Origin: Allomyces macrogynus ATCC 38327
Lineage: Eukaryota; Blastocladiomycota; Blastocladiomycetes; Blastocladiales; Blastocladiaceae
Assembly: GCA_000151295.1 (NCBI GenBank)
Contig: GG745377.1
Location: 211,169-267,510, forward strand
Direction of reading: 5' to 3'
DNA length: 56,342 bases
Position numbers and translations under genes: made by a program
In this document: piece after piece, positions 32,292 through 42,256 of the stretch
Layout of the letters: every line of letters begins with the position of its first letter
Position numbering within the stretch: the stretch's first letter is position 1
Notes under the pieces: generated by a model
What the model saw: only the letters and a program-made list of their open reading frames with translations
Database searches by the model: none
Told to the model about the DNA's origin: nothing

Positions 32292-33192
32292 ATGACGGGC
32301 GAACCGGCGACACCTGCGACGCCTCTTGAACAGCTGGCCGAGGTTCGGGCGGTGGTCGACCAGCACCTGCCCGCAATGATGGCGAATGATAATGCCCTCG
32401 CGACGCGGACGGTGGCCCTCGAGGGGTCGGTTTCGGAGGTCAAGACGGCCGTGGCCGAACAAGGCGCAAAACTCGATGCCCTCATGGTCATTTTGCAGAA
32501 GTTGTCGAACAATTCCGCGCCGCTGCCTGCGGCGCCGTCCCCAGATGCGGTTCCTGTTGCGGCAGTTGCCTCTGCTGCGTCGACGGCTCCTGCCATGGCT
32601 GTCGCTGGTGCCGCCGCGAGCCCGGTGGGAGACGAGACGGCGTATGGGGGCAACGAAAAAATTCCGCCACCCAAGTTTGACGGCACAGGCACGTATGAGG
32701 CGGTCCGCGCGTGGTTCAGCGACGTGGGTAAGTGGGTCGCCTTCATGCGCGCGCGCAAGCACAGCGAGATGGCCATTGTTCTCTTGCTCGACCGCGCGTT
32801 CACGGGCGAGGCGGAGACCTACCGCGTGCTGCAGAACGCGACGGGCCAGTGGCCCACAACGCCCGAAGGTATTGCGAACACCGTTTCGGAGCGTTTCCGG
32901 CCCAAGACGGCGGCCCTGACCAAGCGTCGTGAACTGCAGCAGTTCCGTTTCCAGTCGGGTGGGACCATGGAGCAGCATGTGGCCGCGTTTGCGGCCCTGG
33001 CAGTGACTGTCGAGCAGGCGTCTGCCGCCGAGCTTTACTCGTGTTTCTTGGCGTCGGTGCCGACGAACGTCATGACGCTGCTCGGCGACGGTCGCTTGAA
33101 CCCACCGTCGGAGGACCAGAACCTGCGTTGGTCGTTCATGGAGCAGGTCTACACCCGGGCCATCGACATTGGGGCGTTCTCCAGCTTTCGAA
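32292..33192 (+). pseudogene. gag: gag of the chromovirus, frame-broken before the nucleocapsid part
   Basis: From the ATG at 32292 the frame encodes a helical N-terminus with LEQLAEVRAVVDQHLPAM and a Ty3-type Gag capsid region (PPKFDGTGTYEAVRAWFSDV, EQHVAAFAALAVTVEQ, LRWSFMEQVYTRAIDIGAF). Near 33170-33192 the Gag-like sequence continues in another frame (shift of -1), where the Gly/Arg-rich stretch and zinc knuckle CYRCDEVGHLRHNC lie. The original frame runs on to a stop at 33560 without Gag features. Because the shift falls inside Gag rather than after the nucleocapsid, a one-base indel is more likely than programmed frameshifting. There is no convincing slippery heptamer. Confidence 0.8.
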
Positions 33193-36100
33193 CGGGTTCA
33201 ACATGCTGGCGGTGCATGATCGCGTACAGGACGACCGTATGCAGGTCAACGCTGTGCAAGGGCGCCGTGGCCATGGTAATCGCGGCCAGGGTCGTAGTCG
33301 CCGTGGCCAGAATGGCGGTCGGGGTGGTCGTGGCGGCCGTGGCCGTGACGACCGCCAGGACGACGAGTACGAGGTCGAAACGCGCCGCTGTTATCGGTGC
33401 GATGAGGTGGGCCATTTGCGTCACAATTGCCCGCGCCGGCCGAACGCGAATGTCGCGGTTTTCAATCATCAATGCACCTGCCGTTTTGATTGCTCTTCTC
33501 GCTCTGGTCAGGTCGTCCCTGTTGGTGGCACAAGTCCAAATTTTGTTCATACGGACGTGAACGATGGCGGCACGACGCAGCTTTTGCACGTTGCAGTTGA
33601 CGTCGACGTGGACGACGCACGGGAGCCGCTCATCGTTTCGCCGAAGGACACCGCCGACAGGCGCGTCGACTTGGGCCAGGGGGAGGAGCGTGACGATGCG
33701 GTGGTCGAGGAGGATCTTGAAATCTTGGCGTTTGGCACTGACCAGCCGTACGCGTACGATGCGGTGCTCGCAGTGAGCGAGGAGCCGCGCAAGGGCCGCA
33801 CTTGGTCGAAGAAGTGCATGGGCGAGCGGCACAGGAAAAAGTTGCTGCAGGAGCACGACGCGGTGGTCATGGTCGACTCGGGCGCCTCGCACAACGTCGC
33901 GCGACGTGCCGTCGTGGAGCGCGTGGGCGCGCGAATCGTGCGCGACGGGTGGTTGCGCGTCTCGGGTTTCGACGGCGTCTCGCGACGCGTGCGACGCGAA
34001 TGGGCGGAGCTGCGTGTCATGGTCGCGGGCGCCGCCACGACCGCGCGGTGCCTGGTGCTCGACAACGTCGCATGGGAAGTGATTTTGGGCCGGCCGTGGT
34101 TGCGCGAGTGTGACCCGCAGCTCGACTGGTCGTCAGGCGCGCTGTCGCTTGACGGCGGCGCGACACGCGTGCAGCCGGTGGCGGGCGGGCCATCCCACAT
34201 CGAGGTCGACTTGCTTTCTGCCGAAGAGTGCGCGGCGGCGATGCGCGACGACCCGGCAAACGTGTTCATGGTCTCGCTCAACCACATCGAGGTCGAGGGC
34301 GTTGGCTACACGGGCACGGTCGTGAAGCAGTTAGTCGACGAGTTCCCAACCGTGTTCGCCGAGCCAACGGGCATGCCGCCGAAGCGCGATGTCGACCACC
34401 GGATCGAGCTCAAGGAGGGCGCGCGGCCAGTCGCACAGCGCGCATACCAGGCCTCGCCCAAGGAGCTCGAGGAACTGCGCAAGCAGCTAGACGAGCTGTT
34501 GCGACGCGGGCTGATCCGGCCGAGCAAGGGCTCGCCGTTTGCGTCGCCGGTCCTGTTCGTGCCAAAGAAAGACGGAGGCGTCCGGGTGTGCGTGGATTAT
34601 CGCGCACTGAACAAGATCACGGTACGCGATACATACCCGCTGCCGCGCGCCGAGACCCTCTTCCGGATGCTGCGTGGCGCGCGCTACTACACGAAGCTCG
34701 ACCTTGTCAGCGGGTATCACCAAGTGCGCATGGACGAGTCGGACGTGCACAAGACGGCGTTCGTGACGCGGTACGGGACGTTCGAGTGGCGCGTGCTCAG
34801 CTTCGGCTTGTGCAACGCACCATCGACGTTCATGCGCGCCATGAACCAGGTGTTTGAGCCGTACCTCGACCGGTTCGTCGTCGTGTTCCTCGACGACATC
34901 TTGATCTACTCGAAGACCAAGGCTGAGCATGAGCGCCACGTTCGGCAGGTGCTCGAGGTGCTACGCAAGAACGAGTTCCATGTCAAGCCGAGCAAGTGCG
35001 AGTTTTTCAAGGAGCGGGTCGAGTACCTTGGTCATTTCGTGGACCGCGACGGCGTGCATGTCGACCCAGCCAAGGTCGCGGCAGTGCGCGATTGGCCCGT
35101 GCCCAAGGACCAGAAGGAGTTGCGCGGGTTCATCGGGCTCGCCAACTACTACGCGCGATTTGTCAATGGATTCGCCGAGCTCGCGCACCCGCTGACGGAC
35201 TTGCTCGCCGACGACGTCACGTACGAATGGTCAGCCGCGGCCGACGCAGCGTTCCGCGCGCTCAAGGACGCGCTGTCGTCGGTGCCGGTGCTGGTGCTGC
35301 CTGACGAGGACGGCGATTTCGAGATCACGACCGACGCGAGCGGGTTCGCCGTCGGCGCGGTGCTACAGCAGAATGGGCGACCGATCGAATATTTCAGTCG
35401 CAAGTTGAAGCCACCGGAACGCGCGTACCCGGTCCACGACCGCGAGTTACTGGCAATCGTCGCCGCGTTGAATCGGTGGCGCACGTACGTGCACGGCAAG
35501 TCGGTGCGGTGCAACTCGGACCACCGCACGCTTGAGTACTTTGCGACGCAGCGCGAGCTCAATGGACGGCAAGTGCGGTGGCTGTCGTCGCTCGCCGAGT
35601 ACGATCTGGAAATCAAGTACGAGAAGGGCGAGCGCATGCCGCACGCTGACGCGCTGTCGCGACGGCCGGACTTGCGACCGGACGGGTCGCTGCTTGCCGA
35701 CGCGCTGTACACACCACTCGCGCGCGGTGCCAACGGTGCGTTGCGCGTCGCGGCGGTGCCATTATACAAAGGCGAGGACGGGAAATTCGCGGTACTGCAG
35801 GTACGGCGGTCGCACAAGCACGACGAGACCATGGCGATTGCGGTCGAGGGCGAGCACGCGCAAGAGCCCGCCGAGGATCTCGTGCAAGGGGTTCGACCAG
35901 AAGTCGAGCCAGACATGATGCGGCGCGTCGTGGCCGCGACGGCGGCGGATCGACGGTTGCACGCGATGCTCGAGCAGCCGCCCGCGGGGTACGTCGCCGA
36001 CGACGGGATCCTGTTCAAGTTCGTGGAGGTCAGTGGCGAGGCGCGGCGGGTGCCGCTCATCCCAAACGACCGCGAGCTGCGCACCTTGTGGCTGTCCGAG

Positions 36101-37477
36101 GCCCACGACACGCCGCTCGCCGGGCACATGGGCGCGCGTCGCACGCTCGACCTGCTGCGTCGGTGGTGCTACTGGCGTGGCATGGCGGCCGACGTCGAGG
36201 CCTATGTGCGGACGTGCGTGAGCTGCCAGGCCAACAAGCCCAAGATCGGCAAGACCGACGGCCTGCTGCGACCGCTTCCTGTACCGGATCGGCCGTGGGG
36301 CCGAATCAACATCGACCTGATCGGCAAGCTTCCAGACGGGGAGGGCGGAAAAGACGCCATCGTCACGCTCGTGTGCGCGTTGACGAAGCGGTTGCGCGTG
36401 ATCCCGACGGTCATGACGACGGACGCCGAAGGGCTTGCGCGCTTGTACATTCGGTACGTCTTGCCCGATTTTGGCTTGCCCGACTGCATCGTGAGCGACC
36501 GTGACCCGCGGTTCGCGTCTGCGTTTTGGGAAGCGCTTTGGCGGCGGTTGGGCACGCGGTTAGCGATGTCGACAGCGTATCATCCACAGTCTGACGGCCA
36601 GGCCGAAGTCGCGAATCGCACGGTGCAGTCGATGCTGCGGCATTTCGTCAACGCGCAGCGCACCAACTGGCCGACATACCTGCCGTTTGTCGAGTTCGCC
36701 TACAACAACTCGCGCGCCGAGCCGACGGGCAAGTCGCCATTCGAGCTGTGGGGCGTTGTGCCACGCGGGCCGGTCGAGATCATGCTCGGCAACAATATCC
36801 CGGTACCGCAGCTCGAGCGCATGGCGGAGCAGCTCGACGCAGCGACGCGAGATGCTCGGGTGAGCCTGGATCGATCGCGCGCGGCCATGGTGATGCAAGT
36901 CAACCAGCACCGCAAGCACGTCGAGTACCTCGTCGGCGACCGCGTGTGGCTCTCGACCAAGAACATTGCGGCGCGCACAGCATCAGGCACGGAGCTGACG
37001 TCGCGTAAGTTACTGCCCAAGTTCATTGGCCCGTTTAACGTCGAGGCCGTGGTCGGTGGCGGTCGCGCGTGCAGGCTCGGATTGCCAGCCGGGTACAAGG
37101 TGCACCCGACGTTCCACGTCGAGCTGCTGAAACCGTATCGCGAGCTGGACTTGGCACGATTTCCGGGTCGGCCGTACGCGGGCAACGACGGCACCGACGA
37201 CGAGCACGGATGGGCACCGGCGACGGCCGACGAGCCCGAGTGCGTGCTGCGCGAAGGCATGACGGGCCGGCGCGGCGAGGGCGACACGCTGTACTTGATC
37301 AAGTGGCAGCAGCGCGCGATCAAGGAGTCGACGTGGGAACGCGCCGAGGACTTGCGCGAGGACGCGGACGCGGTCGTCAAGTGGCGCGAGTATCGGGCGC
37401 AGACGCCGGGCGTGCAGGTGCTGTCGGGCGTCAAGGCCGGCAAGCCGACGGCGACGGTGTTGCGGTCGCTGCAGTAG
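33041..37477 (+). CDS. pol: chromovirus Pol (zinc knuckle, protease, RT, RNase H, integrase, chromodomain)
   Basis: The frame is open for 1478 codons; the first 45 or so overlap the gag frame and are probably not translated as such. Order with approximate residues: zinc knuckle 117; aspartic protease VDSGASHNV near 277; reverse transcriptase with YPLPRAETLF near 531 and the catalytic FLDD near 612; RNase H starting TTDASGFAVG near 763; integrase HHCC zinc domain near 1020-1065; integrase core with Asp in NIDLIG, Asp in VSDRDPRF and Glu in GQAEVANRT near 1087-1190; and chromodomain near 1399-1453 (YLIKWQQRAIKESTWERAEDL). Chromodomains of these integrases steer insertion to marked chromatin. 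No internal stop is present, so Pol looks competent in sequence. The true start is through Gag. Confidence 0.95.
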   Translation: MFLGVGADERHDAARRRSLEPTVGGPEPALVVHGAGLHPGHRHWGVLQLSNGFNMLAVHDRVQDDRMQVNAVQGRRGHGNRGQGRSRRGQNGGRGGRGGRGRDDRQDDEYEVETRRCYRCDEVGHLRHNCPRRPNANVAVFNHQCTCRFDCSSRSGQVVPVGGTSPNFVHTDVNDGGTTQLLHVAVDVDVDDAREPLIVSPKDTADRRVDLGQGEERDDAVVEEDLEILAFGTDQPYAYDAVLAVSEEPRKGRTWSKKCMGERHRKKLLQEHDAVVMVDSGASHNVARRAVVERVGARIVRDGWLRVSGFDGVSRRVRREWAELRVMVAGAATTARCLVLDNVAWEVILGRPWLRECDPQLDWSSGALSLDGGATRVQPVAGGPSHIEVDLLSAEECAAAMRDDPANVFMVSLNHIEVEGVGYTGTVVKQLVDEFPTVFAEPTGMPPKRDVDHRIELKEGARPVAQRAYQASPKELEELRKQLDELLRRGLIRPSKGSPFASPVLFVPKKDGGVRVCVDYRALNKITVRDTYPLPRAETLFRMLRGARYYTKLDLVSGYHQVRMDESDVHKTAFVTRYGTFEWRVLSFGLCNAPSTFMRAMNQVFEPYLDRFVVVFLDDILIYSKTKAEHERHVRQVLEVLRKNEFHVKPSKCEFFKERVEYLGHFVDRDGVHVDPAKVAAVRDWPVPKDQKELRGFIGLANYYARFVNGFAELAHPLTDLLADDVTYEWSAAADAAFRALKDALSSVPVLVLPDEDGDFEITTDASGFAVGAVLQQNGRPIEYFSRKLKPPERAYPVHDRELLAIVAALNRWRTYVHGKSVRCNSDHRTLEYFATQRELNGRQVRWLSSLAEYDLEIKYEKGERMPHADALSRRPDLRPDGSLLADALYTPLARGANGALRVAAVPLYKGEDGKFAVLQVRRSHKHDETMAIAVEGEHAQEPAEDLVQGVRPEVEPDMMRRVVAATAADRRLHAMLEQPPAGYVADDGILFKFVEVSGEARRVPLIPNDRELRTLWLSEAHDTPLAGHMGARRTLDLLRRWCYWRGMAADVEAYVRTCVSCQANKPKIGKTDGLLRPLPVPDRPWGRINIDLIGKLPDGEGGKDAIVTLVCALTKRLRVIPTVMTTDAEGLARLYIRYVLPDFGLPDCIVSDRDPRFASAFWEALWRRLGTRLAMSTAYHPQSDGQAEVANRTVQSMLRHFVNAQRTNWPTYLPFVEFAYNNSRAEPTGKSPFELWGVVPRGPVEIMLGNNIPVPQLERMAEQLDAATRDARVSLDRSRAAMVMQVNQHRKHVEYLVGDRVWLSTKNIAARTASGTELTSRKLLPKFIGPFNVEAVVGGGRACRLGLPAGYKVHPTFHVELLKPYRELDLARFPGRPYAGNDGTDDEHGWAPATADEPECVLREGMTGRRGEGDTLYLIKWQQRAIKESTWERAEDLREDADAVVKWREYRAQTPGVQVLSGVKAGKPTATVLRSLQ

Positions 37478-37543
37478 TGGTTGGTGGTGTTGTGGTTGAG
37501 TGGAGGATCGATCGTGGATCCGACGCGTCGCGCGCCTCGGACG

Positions 37544-37556
37544 GGCAGGGAGGGAG
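37544..37556 (+). promoter_or_regulatory. polypurine tract
   Basis: GGGCAGGGAGGGA-like purine run directly before the 3' LTR, the expected plus-strand primer. Confidence 0.7.
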
Positions 37557-37557
37557 T

Positions 37558-37726
37558 TGTTGGCGCGTATGCAAGCGTCCCCCGCTTGCGCCCTGCCAAC
37601 ACGTGGTCCCCAATTAGACGCATAGTGTGAGGCGTCTTCCTACATAAGAAGGACGCTGCTGTGCGAAATACATCCTTACGCAATCCTCCCCGAAGTATCA
37701 GTCAGGGCCCCGTCCCGGTCGTATCA
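37558..37726 (+). repeat. 3' LTR
   Basis: Identical over all 169 bases to the 5' LTR; followed by the CCAGT duplication. Confidence 0.95.
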
Positions 37727-37731
37727 CCAGT

Positions 37732-38122
37732 CTCCAGTTCTCGAAATGTAACGCGACAGATAACGACTCGCGCAGCGGCCGGCCACCACCGCGCCGCGCT
37801 CATGTTTCCCGGCCCCAGAGTCGGTTCTCGGCTGCCAAACGACCGGTCTGTCACTGGTGAAGTGGTTGCGATGAGCCCGGGCCGGCGGCTTGCCGCACCC
37901 CCGCAGCGGGCCAGGTGGAGGACGACTGACGGTTGGTGGTTCGGGTCATGACCGTTGCAGGCCATGACCCGCTCGCGAGCGAACCGGCCATGGTCGAGGA
38001 ACAACAAGTTGATGGGGGTGGATGGGTGCAATGGCCGTTGTTATAAAACACCAGCACTGTGCCCGCCTCGCTCTCGCTGAGAACATCCCTGCCGGTTGCC
38101 GCTCTCACAACCATTCTCAATC
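37732..38122 (+). promoter_or_regulatory. upstream region of GH19-like gene A, with TATA box
   Basis: TATAAAA at 38042-38048 lies 75 bases before the ATG. Nothing else recognised. Confidence 0.55.
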
Positions 38123-39134
38123 ATGACCGCCGCGTCAACGACACCAAGCGCTCGACCCTTTCTCGCCCTGCTCGCCGCGGTGCTCGCCGTCCTGCTCACG
38201 AGCACCGTTGCCACGGCCGCGACTACCCCGTCCCCAACCTCAACCCCCGCACCCATTCCCGCACCCAACTCCTCCAATGCCACCTGCTCGCTCGCGACCG
38301 ACGCCGTCCTCGCGTCCGTCCTCGCCGACCCGGCCTCGCGGTCGTATTGGCCGTCCATCCGCACCGCGGCGGCGCAATACTCGCTCTGCACGCCGGCACG
38401 ACTCGCCGTCTACCTCGCGACGATGAGCCACGAAACGGCCGGATTGACGGTGCTGTACCAGCCGAAGACGGGCGGGCGCGGTGCGATCATGATGGTACGC
38501 TCCTTCCCTCCATTCCTCCTTTCCGGCCCGACTAACCTACGCTGTACTTTAGATCCCGGCCAACTGGCACTTCGCGTTCACCTCCCTGCACGACCCCGCC
38601 GTCCTCGCCCGTCTCAATAACGACGCGAACCGCACCGACTCCGTCGCGGCTGACCTGATGATGGACCCGGGCGTCATGTTCCGCGTGGCGGCGTGGTGGT
38701 TCCGCGGTGGGGCCGCGACCGCTGGGATGAAGTCCGCGTCGAATGCGACGGCGTGCAACGATTTGGGCGCGGTGGCCGACGGGATGGGCGGGAAGGAGGT
38801 GGATCGGAAATTGTTGGCGACAATCAACGAGTGTGTTGCGGGGAACGGGGATCAGGATCCCGGATTTGAGCAGCGAGTTGCGTTGACAGGGAAGGTGTTG
38901 CGGGCGGTGCAGGAGGTGGGGAATGCGACGGTGGCAGCGACGGCGACGAGGACGGTGGCGAGTACGAGCGCGGTTGGGGGTGCGAGGGCGACGCCGGCGC
39001 CGGCGAAAGCGGCGGCGTCGGGGATCGGGGAGCAGTCGAGTGCCGCGCGCGCGGACGGGAGGGGGTGGGCGAGCGTAGCGGCGGGTGCGGTGGTGGTGGT
39101 GGTGGTGGCCGTGATGGGCGTGTCGTGGATGTAA
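38123..39134 (+). CDS. secreted GH19 chitinase/lysozyme-like protein A
   Basis: Two exons (38123-38494 and 38553-39134), phase 0, encode 317 residues. A signal peptide (ALLAAVLAVLLTSTVATA) is followed by a Pro/Thr-rich linker. The catalytic-type helix RLAVYLATMSHETAGL comes next, then GRGAIMM followed by PANWHFAF, matching the HETG and GRGpiQL hallmarks of GH19 and related lysozyme-fold enzymes, with some substitutions. FRVAAWWFRGGAAT and a Cys pair around ACNDL and INECVAGNGD follow. The tail is Ala/Thr-rich and ends in a hydrophobic stretch (VAAGAVVVVVVAVMGV), which fits a membrane or GPI anchor. One Glu of the GH19 pair is clear; the second is not obvious, so activity is uncertain. Likely acts at the wall. 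Confidence 0.75.
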
Positions 39135-39386
39135 ATGAAATGCAGATTGCGGTTCGTTCGACGTTGGCAAGATCGTGGAGCAGGCAAGAGCGACAGCGGT
39201 TGTATACGGATCGGCTCCGGTCCGACTGGCGAGAAGGCAACGACCAACACGGCACCCAAAACAAGCCATTGGCTATTTGATCGAAACTAAATAAATCCCG
39301 CGGCGAACTGCACCCGGCCAGTCGTCAGCATCAAACACTTGGCACGTAATGTTCACGCAGCGAGCAGCACACGCACCTCGCTCCAT

Positions 39387-39713
39387 CTAATGGCTCAGGT
39401 ACTTGCGCCCCTTGAGCATCCGGCGATGCAAGATCTTGCGCCCGGCCTTGCTGTTGGCACGGGCCAGGAACCCCCACTTGCGCTTACGGCGAATGATCGA
39501 CGGCTGGTACTCGGTGCCAAACTTGACGCCGCGCGCGCCCAGCACACCCGTGAACGCCGGTGACGGCGCAAAAGTCGCGGAGAGCGGCGTGCGCATGGCC
39601 GCGGCGGCGGGCGTCAGCGCTGGTGGTGCAAGCCGCGGGAGGGCCGAGACAGCGGCGAGGGAGCCGGCGCGGATGGCGGTGGTCGCGCGCAGGGCCGACA
39701 GGAAGACGCTCAT
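39387..39713 (-). CDS. MRPL34: mitochondrial ribosomal protein bL34m
   Basis: A single exon encodes 108 residues. The C-terminal 45 residues are classical bL34: [37 protein letters not shown]. The N-terminal 60 residues are Arg/Ala-rich without acidic residues, a typical mitochondrial targeting sequence. It binds 23S-type rRNA in the large mitoribosomal subunit. It sits on the opposite strand between the two GH19-like genes, so the duplication either spanned it or it was inserted later. Confidence 0.93.
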   Translation of the reverse strand: MSVFLSALRATTAIRAGSLAAVSALPRLAPPALTPAAAAMRTPLSATFAPSPAFTGVLGARGVKFGTEYQPSIIRRKRKWGFLARANSKAGRKILHRRMLKGRKYLSH

Positions 39714-40020
39714 GGTGATCGACGCGGGTTGACGGGTCGAGTGCAGCGGGTCGTGCGCGCGGGAGGGCGGTGGTGCGTGCGGGATTGGGTCGGCGACGGG
39801 TTGAGCACGACAGCAGTCGCGAGTTGGCGGTGCAGCAACCTGGGATGATCACCGCGCTGTGCGTGCAAGTCACGGTATGCACGTGCGGCAGGAGGATCCA
39901 TCGCCTGATCGCTGGAGGTGCACCGAGCACGACCGACGGCCGCCACGGCGCGCCCTCTCCGCGCATCCGCCGCGGCCGCTCGCCTTGACCAGCATCTCCA
40001 CAAACACCTACACCATCACC
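39714..40020. promoter_or_regulatory. shared spacer between divergent MRPL34 and GH19-like gene B
   Basis: About 300 bases between start codons; no clear TATA box. Confidence 0.4.
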
Positions 40021-40882
40021 ATGACCCCCGCGACGCGCATCACCACCGCCGCCGCCGCCGGCCCGCGCCGCCCGGCCTCCCTTGCCACCCACCACCATCT
40101 CCTCCTGATCTTCGTTCTCCTCACGACCCTCACCGGCCTCGGCATCCCCCGCGCGCACGCCGCGCCCTTCACCTGGCCGACCGTCGGCGACGTGGCCCCT
40201 CCGCCCGAGTGCACGATCGCGACCGACGCGGCGCTCTCGTCGGTTCTCGACGCGTCGTCGCGCGACACCTGGCCGCACCTGCGCAAGGCCGCCGTGCAGT
40301 ACGGCCTGTGCACGCCGGCGCGGCTCGCCGTCTACCTCGCGACCATGAGCCACGAGACGGCCGGGCTGACGGTATTGTACCAGCCCAAGACGGGCGGGCG
40401 CGGTGCGATCATGATGGTACGCGTCGCGCCGTGCACGGAAACATGATTGGGGGGGTTGATGAGGTCCTCGCGCTGATTTCCTCGACCCCGACGATTAGGT
40501 CCCCGCCAACTGGCACTACGCGTTCGTCGGGCTCGGCGACTCGAGCCTCGCGTCGCGGCTCGACGGCGACCTCGAGCGCACCGACCAAGTCGCCGCCGAC
40601 GCGATGATGGACCCGACCGTCACATTCCGCGTCGCGGCCTGGTGGTTCCGCGGCGGGGCCGCGACCGTCGGGATGAAGGCCAAGTCGGACTCCGACGCGT
40701 GCAACGACTTGGCGGTGGTCGCGGACGCGTTGCCGGCCGACTTTGATGCGAATGAGGGCAAGGCGCACAGTGTGTTGGCGACGATCAACGAGTGTGTGGC
40801 CGGGAATGGGGACGCCGACCCGGGGTTCGCGCAGCGCGTCGCGTTGACAAACAAGGCGATGCGCGCAATTCAGGGCAAGTAG
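40021..40882 (+). CDS. secreted GH19 chitinase/lysozyme-like protein B
   Basis: Two exons (40021-40416 and 40499-40882) encode 259 residues. This is a paralogue of gene A: the same signal-peptide layout (LLLIFVLLTTLTGLG), RLAVYLATMSHETAGL, GRGAIMM, PANWHYAF, FRVAAWWFRGGAAT and ATINECVAGNGDADPGF. The intron sits at exactly the same codon, right after GRGAIMM. It lacks the Ala-rich linker and hydrophobic tail of gene A, ending at AMRAIQGK, so it should be freely secreted rather than anchored. The pair therefore looks like a soluble and an anchored version of one activity. Substrate is inferred, not shown. Confidence 0.75.
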
Positions 40883-41285
40883 CGAGGGAGGGGGGGAGGG
40901 GGGGAGGGGGGGGGAGGCGCGGGACGTGGAGAAGGGAGCTGGCGCGCGGGATTGGAGGGGGACTGACGAGGGCGACACGTGGGTCGCCGCAGACCGAGGA
41001 CTGGCGCGACGGTGACGACTGGGCAGGTTGAGAACGAGAACGAGAACGGACGCGCCCATTTCATGGCAATATATCATTTCATCCATCACAACCAGTGGTA
41101 TTGCTTTCCAGGCAGCGACTCGGCCGCGGCAGAACACGTCGGTCGTGATCAAGGTCTGGCCGCGACGTCGCACAACACGGTGCGTGATGCCGCGCATGAT
41201 GGCCGACAGACGCCGGCGGAGCGCGCTGCGTCGCGCGCACATACAGCGCAAGGCGCTTGCTTGTGCGCACCACGCGATCGGCCCG
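40883..41285. other. 3' flank of GH19-like B with a G-rich tract
   Basis: Bases 40886-40917 hold several runs of G on the plus strand with single A spacers, capable of forming a G-quadruplex just after the stop codon. Nothing else is recognised. Confidence 0.6.
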
Positions 41286-41292
41286 TATAAAA
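41286..41292 (+). promoter_or_regulatory. TATA box of the CsbD-like gene
   Basis: TATAAAA in a CCCGTATAAAACGC context, followed by a long C-rich leader to the ATG at 41501. Confidence 0.65.
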
Positions 41293-41500
41293 CGCGCGCG
41301 CGACCGCGCACCAACGCGCTCTCTCCCCACGCTGCCCGACCCCCCACCGCGCACCGCGACCGTTCTCTTCTCCTCCACTGCGCGCCGCAGCCGGCACCGA
41401 TCTCATCTCCCCTCGCCGACGACGAGCTCCACTACCGGCACCGCACCGCCCCTCCGCACCCGACCCACCATCACCACCACCACCACCGCCCACCAACACC

Positions 41501-41914
41501 ATGGACCCGCGCAACGACATGTTCTCGAGCTTCCCGATGTCCGGCGACGCGCTCTCGCCCGACACGTCGGCCGCCGCCGCGCGCACCGGCGCCGTCCCCG
41601 ACCCGCTCGCCGACGCGTCGGCGACGGCCGTGCGCGACCCGCGCGACACGCTCTTCGACGCGCAAAAACCCCTCTCCGCGTCGGCGGCCCCAACCAACGT
41701 CGAACTCTCGCACGATGCGCCGCGCTCGTTCAAGGACGACCCCGCGCTCGCGTCGAGCACGCACGCGGCCTGGGAGTCGGTCGCGGGCACGGCCGAGAAG
41801 CTGGCCGGGACGGTGACGGGCAATGACAAGTGGAAGCAGGAGGGCCAGGCGCGCGTCACGACAGCGCGGTTTGAGCGGGATGCGGCGGCGGGGAAGCCGA
41901 TCTCGCGCAACTAA
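41501..41914 (+). CDS. CsbD-like small stress protein
   Basis: Single exon, 137 residues. The N-terminal part is disordered with Asp/Ser/Ala. The C-terminal 45 residues carry the CsbD pattern WESVAGTAEKLAGTVTGNDK followed by WKQEGQARV. CsbD-like proteins are small, highly soluble and induced by stress in bacteria and fungi; a DNA-binding role has been proposed for some fungal members. No signal peptide. The strong TATA box and C/A-rich leader fit an inducible or abundant transcript. Confidence 0.75.
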   Translation: MDPRNDMFSSFPMSGDALSPDTSAAAARTGAVPDPLADASATAVRDPRDTLFDAQKPLSASAAPTNVELSHDAPRSFKDDPALASSTHAAWESVAGTAEKLAGTVTGNDKWKQEGQARVTTARFERDAAAGKPISRN

Positions 41915-42256
41915 GGGACAGACGCGTCGGTGGGATCGCGACGTGGGCCAAGGCAAGGTCAAGTCGGCGCGGTCCAGGGGATGCGCGCGCGCGCCGGCTC
42001 GGTGAGTGGGCGCGCGCGCGAGAGAGTGATTGAGGAGAAGCACACCGTCGTCATTCTGTAAGCAATACATTTCCGCATCTCTTTGATTCGTGCTTGTCGT
42101 TGTCGCGGTCCGCGACCCGGTGCTGTTAACGTCGCGGCACGGAACGGCAGCATATGCGCGTCGTCGACACGACGATGCCACACCCATCTCGCCTTCCCGC
42201 GAATCCCAAGCGACATGAAATTGAATGCGACTCGGATCGATTGATATCAACACCCT
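41915..42256. other. spacer, no gene
   Basis: 3' flanks of the CsbD-like and DOMON genes; nothing recognised. Confidence 0.5.

Larger units (their letters stand above)
31734..37726 (+). mobile_element. Ty3/gypsy chromovirus LTR retrotransposon, about 6.0 kb
   Basis: Complete element with identical 169-bp LTRs, a 5-bp target duplication (CCAGT), primer binding site, leader repeats, gag, and a pol frame in the order protease, reverse transcriptase, RNase H, integrase, chromodomain. That order and the C-terminal chromodomain define a chromovirus. Identical LTRs mean a recent insertion. The pol frame is intact for 1478 codons; gag is interrupted by a frame change before its zinc knuckle. It sits between the 5' ends of the PLC-like gene and the first GH19-like gene and disrupts neither. 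Confidence 0.95.

Noticed and set aside
31874..32803. Minus-strand frame with NENRRKRET-like repeats
   Set aside because: The repeats are the reverse translation of the untranslated leader array; no start context or domain.
33041..33180. First 45 or so codons of the pol frame as a real protein start
   Set aside because: The Gag-like sequence over this interval is in the other frame; the pol-frame translation here has no Gag features and no ATG context.
35149..36144. Minus-strand frame of 331 codons opposite pol
   Set aside because: Antisense shadow of reverse transcriptase/RNase H; Ser/Arg-rich with no domain.
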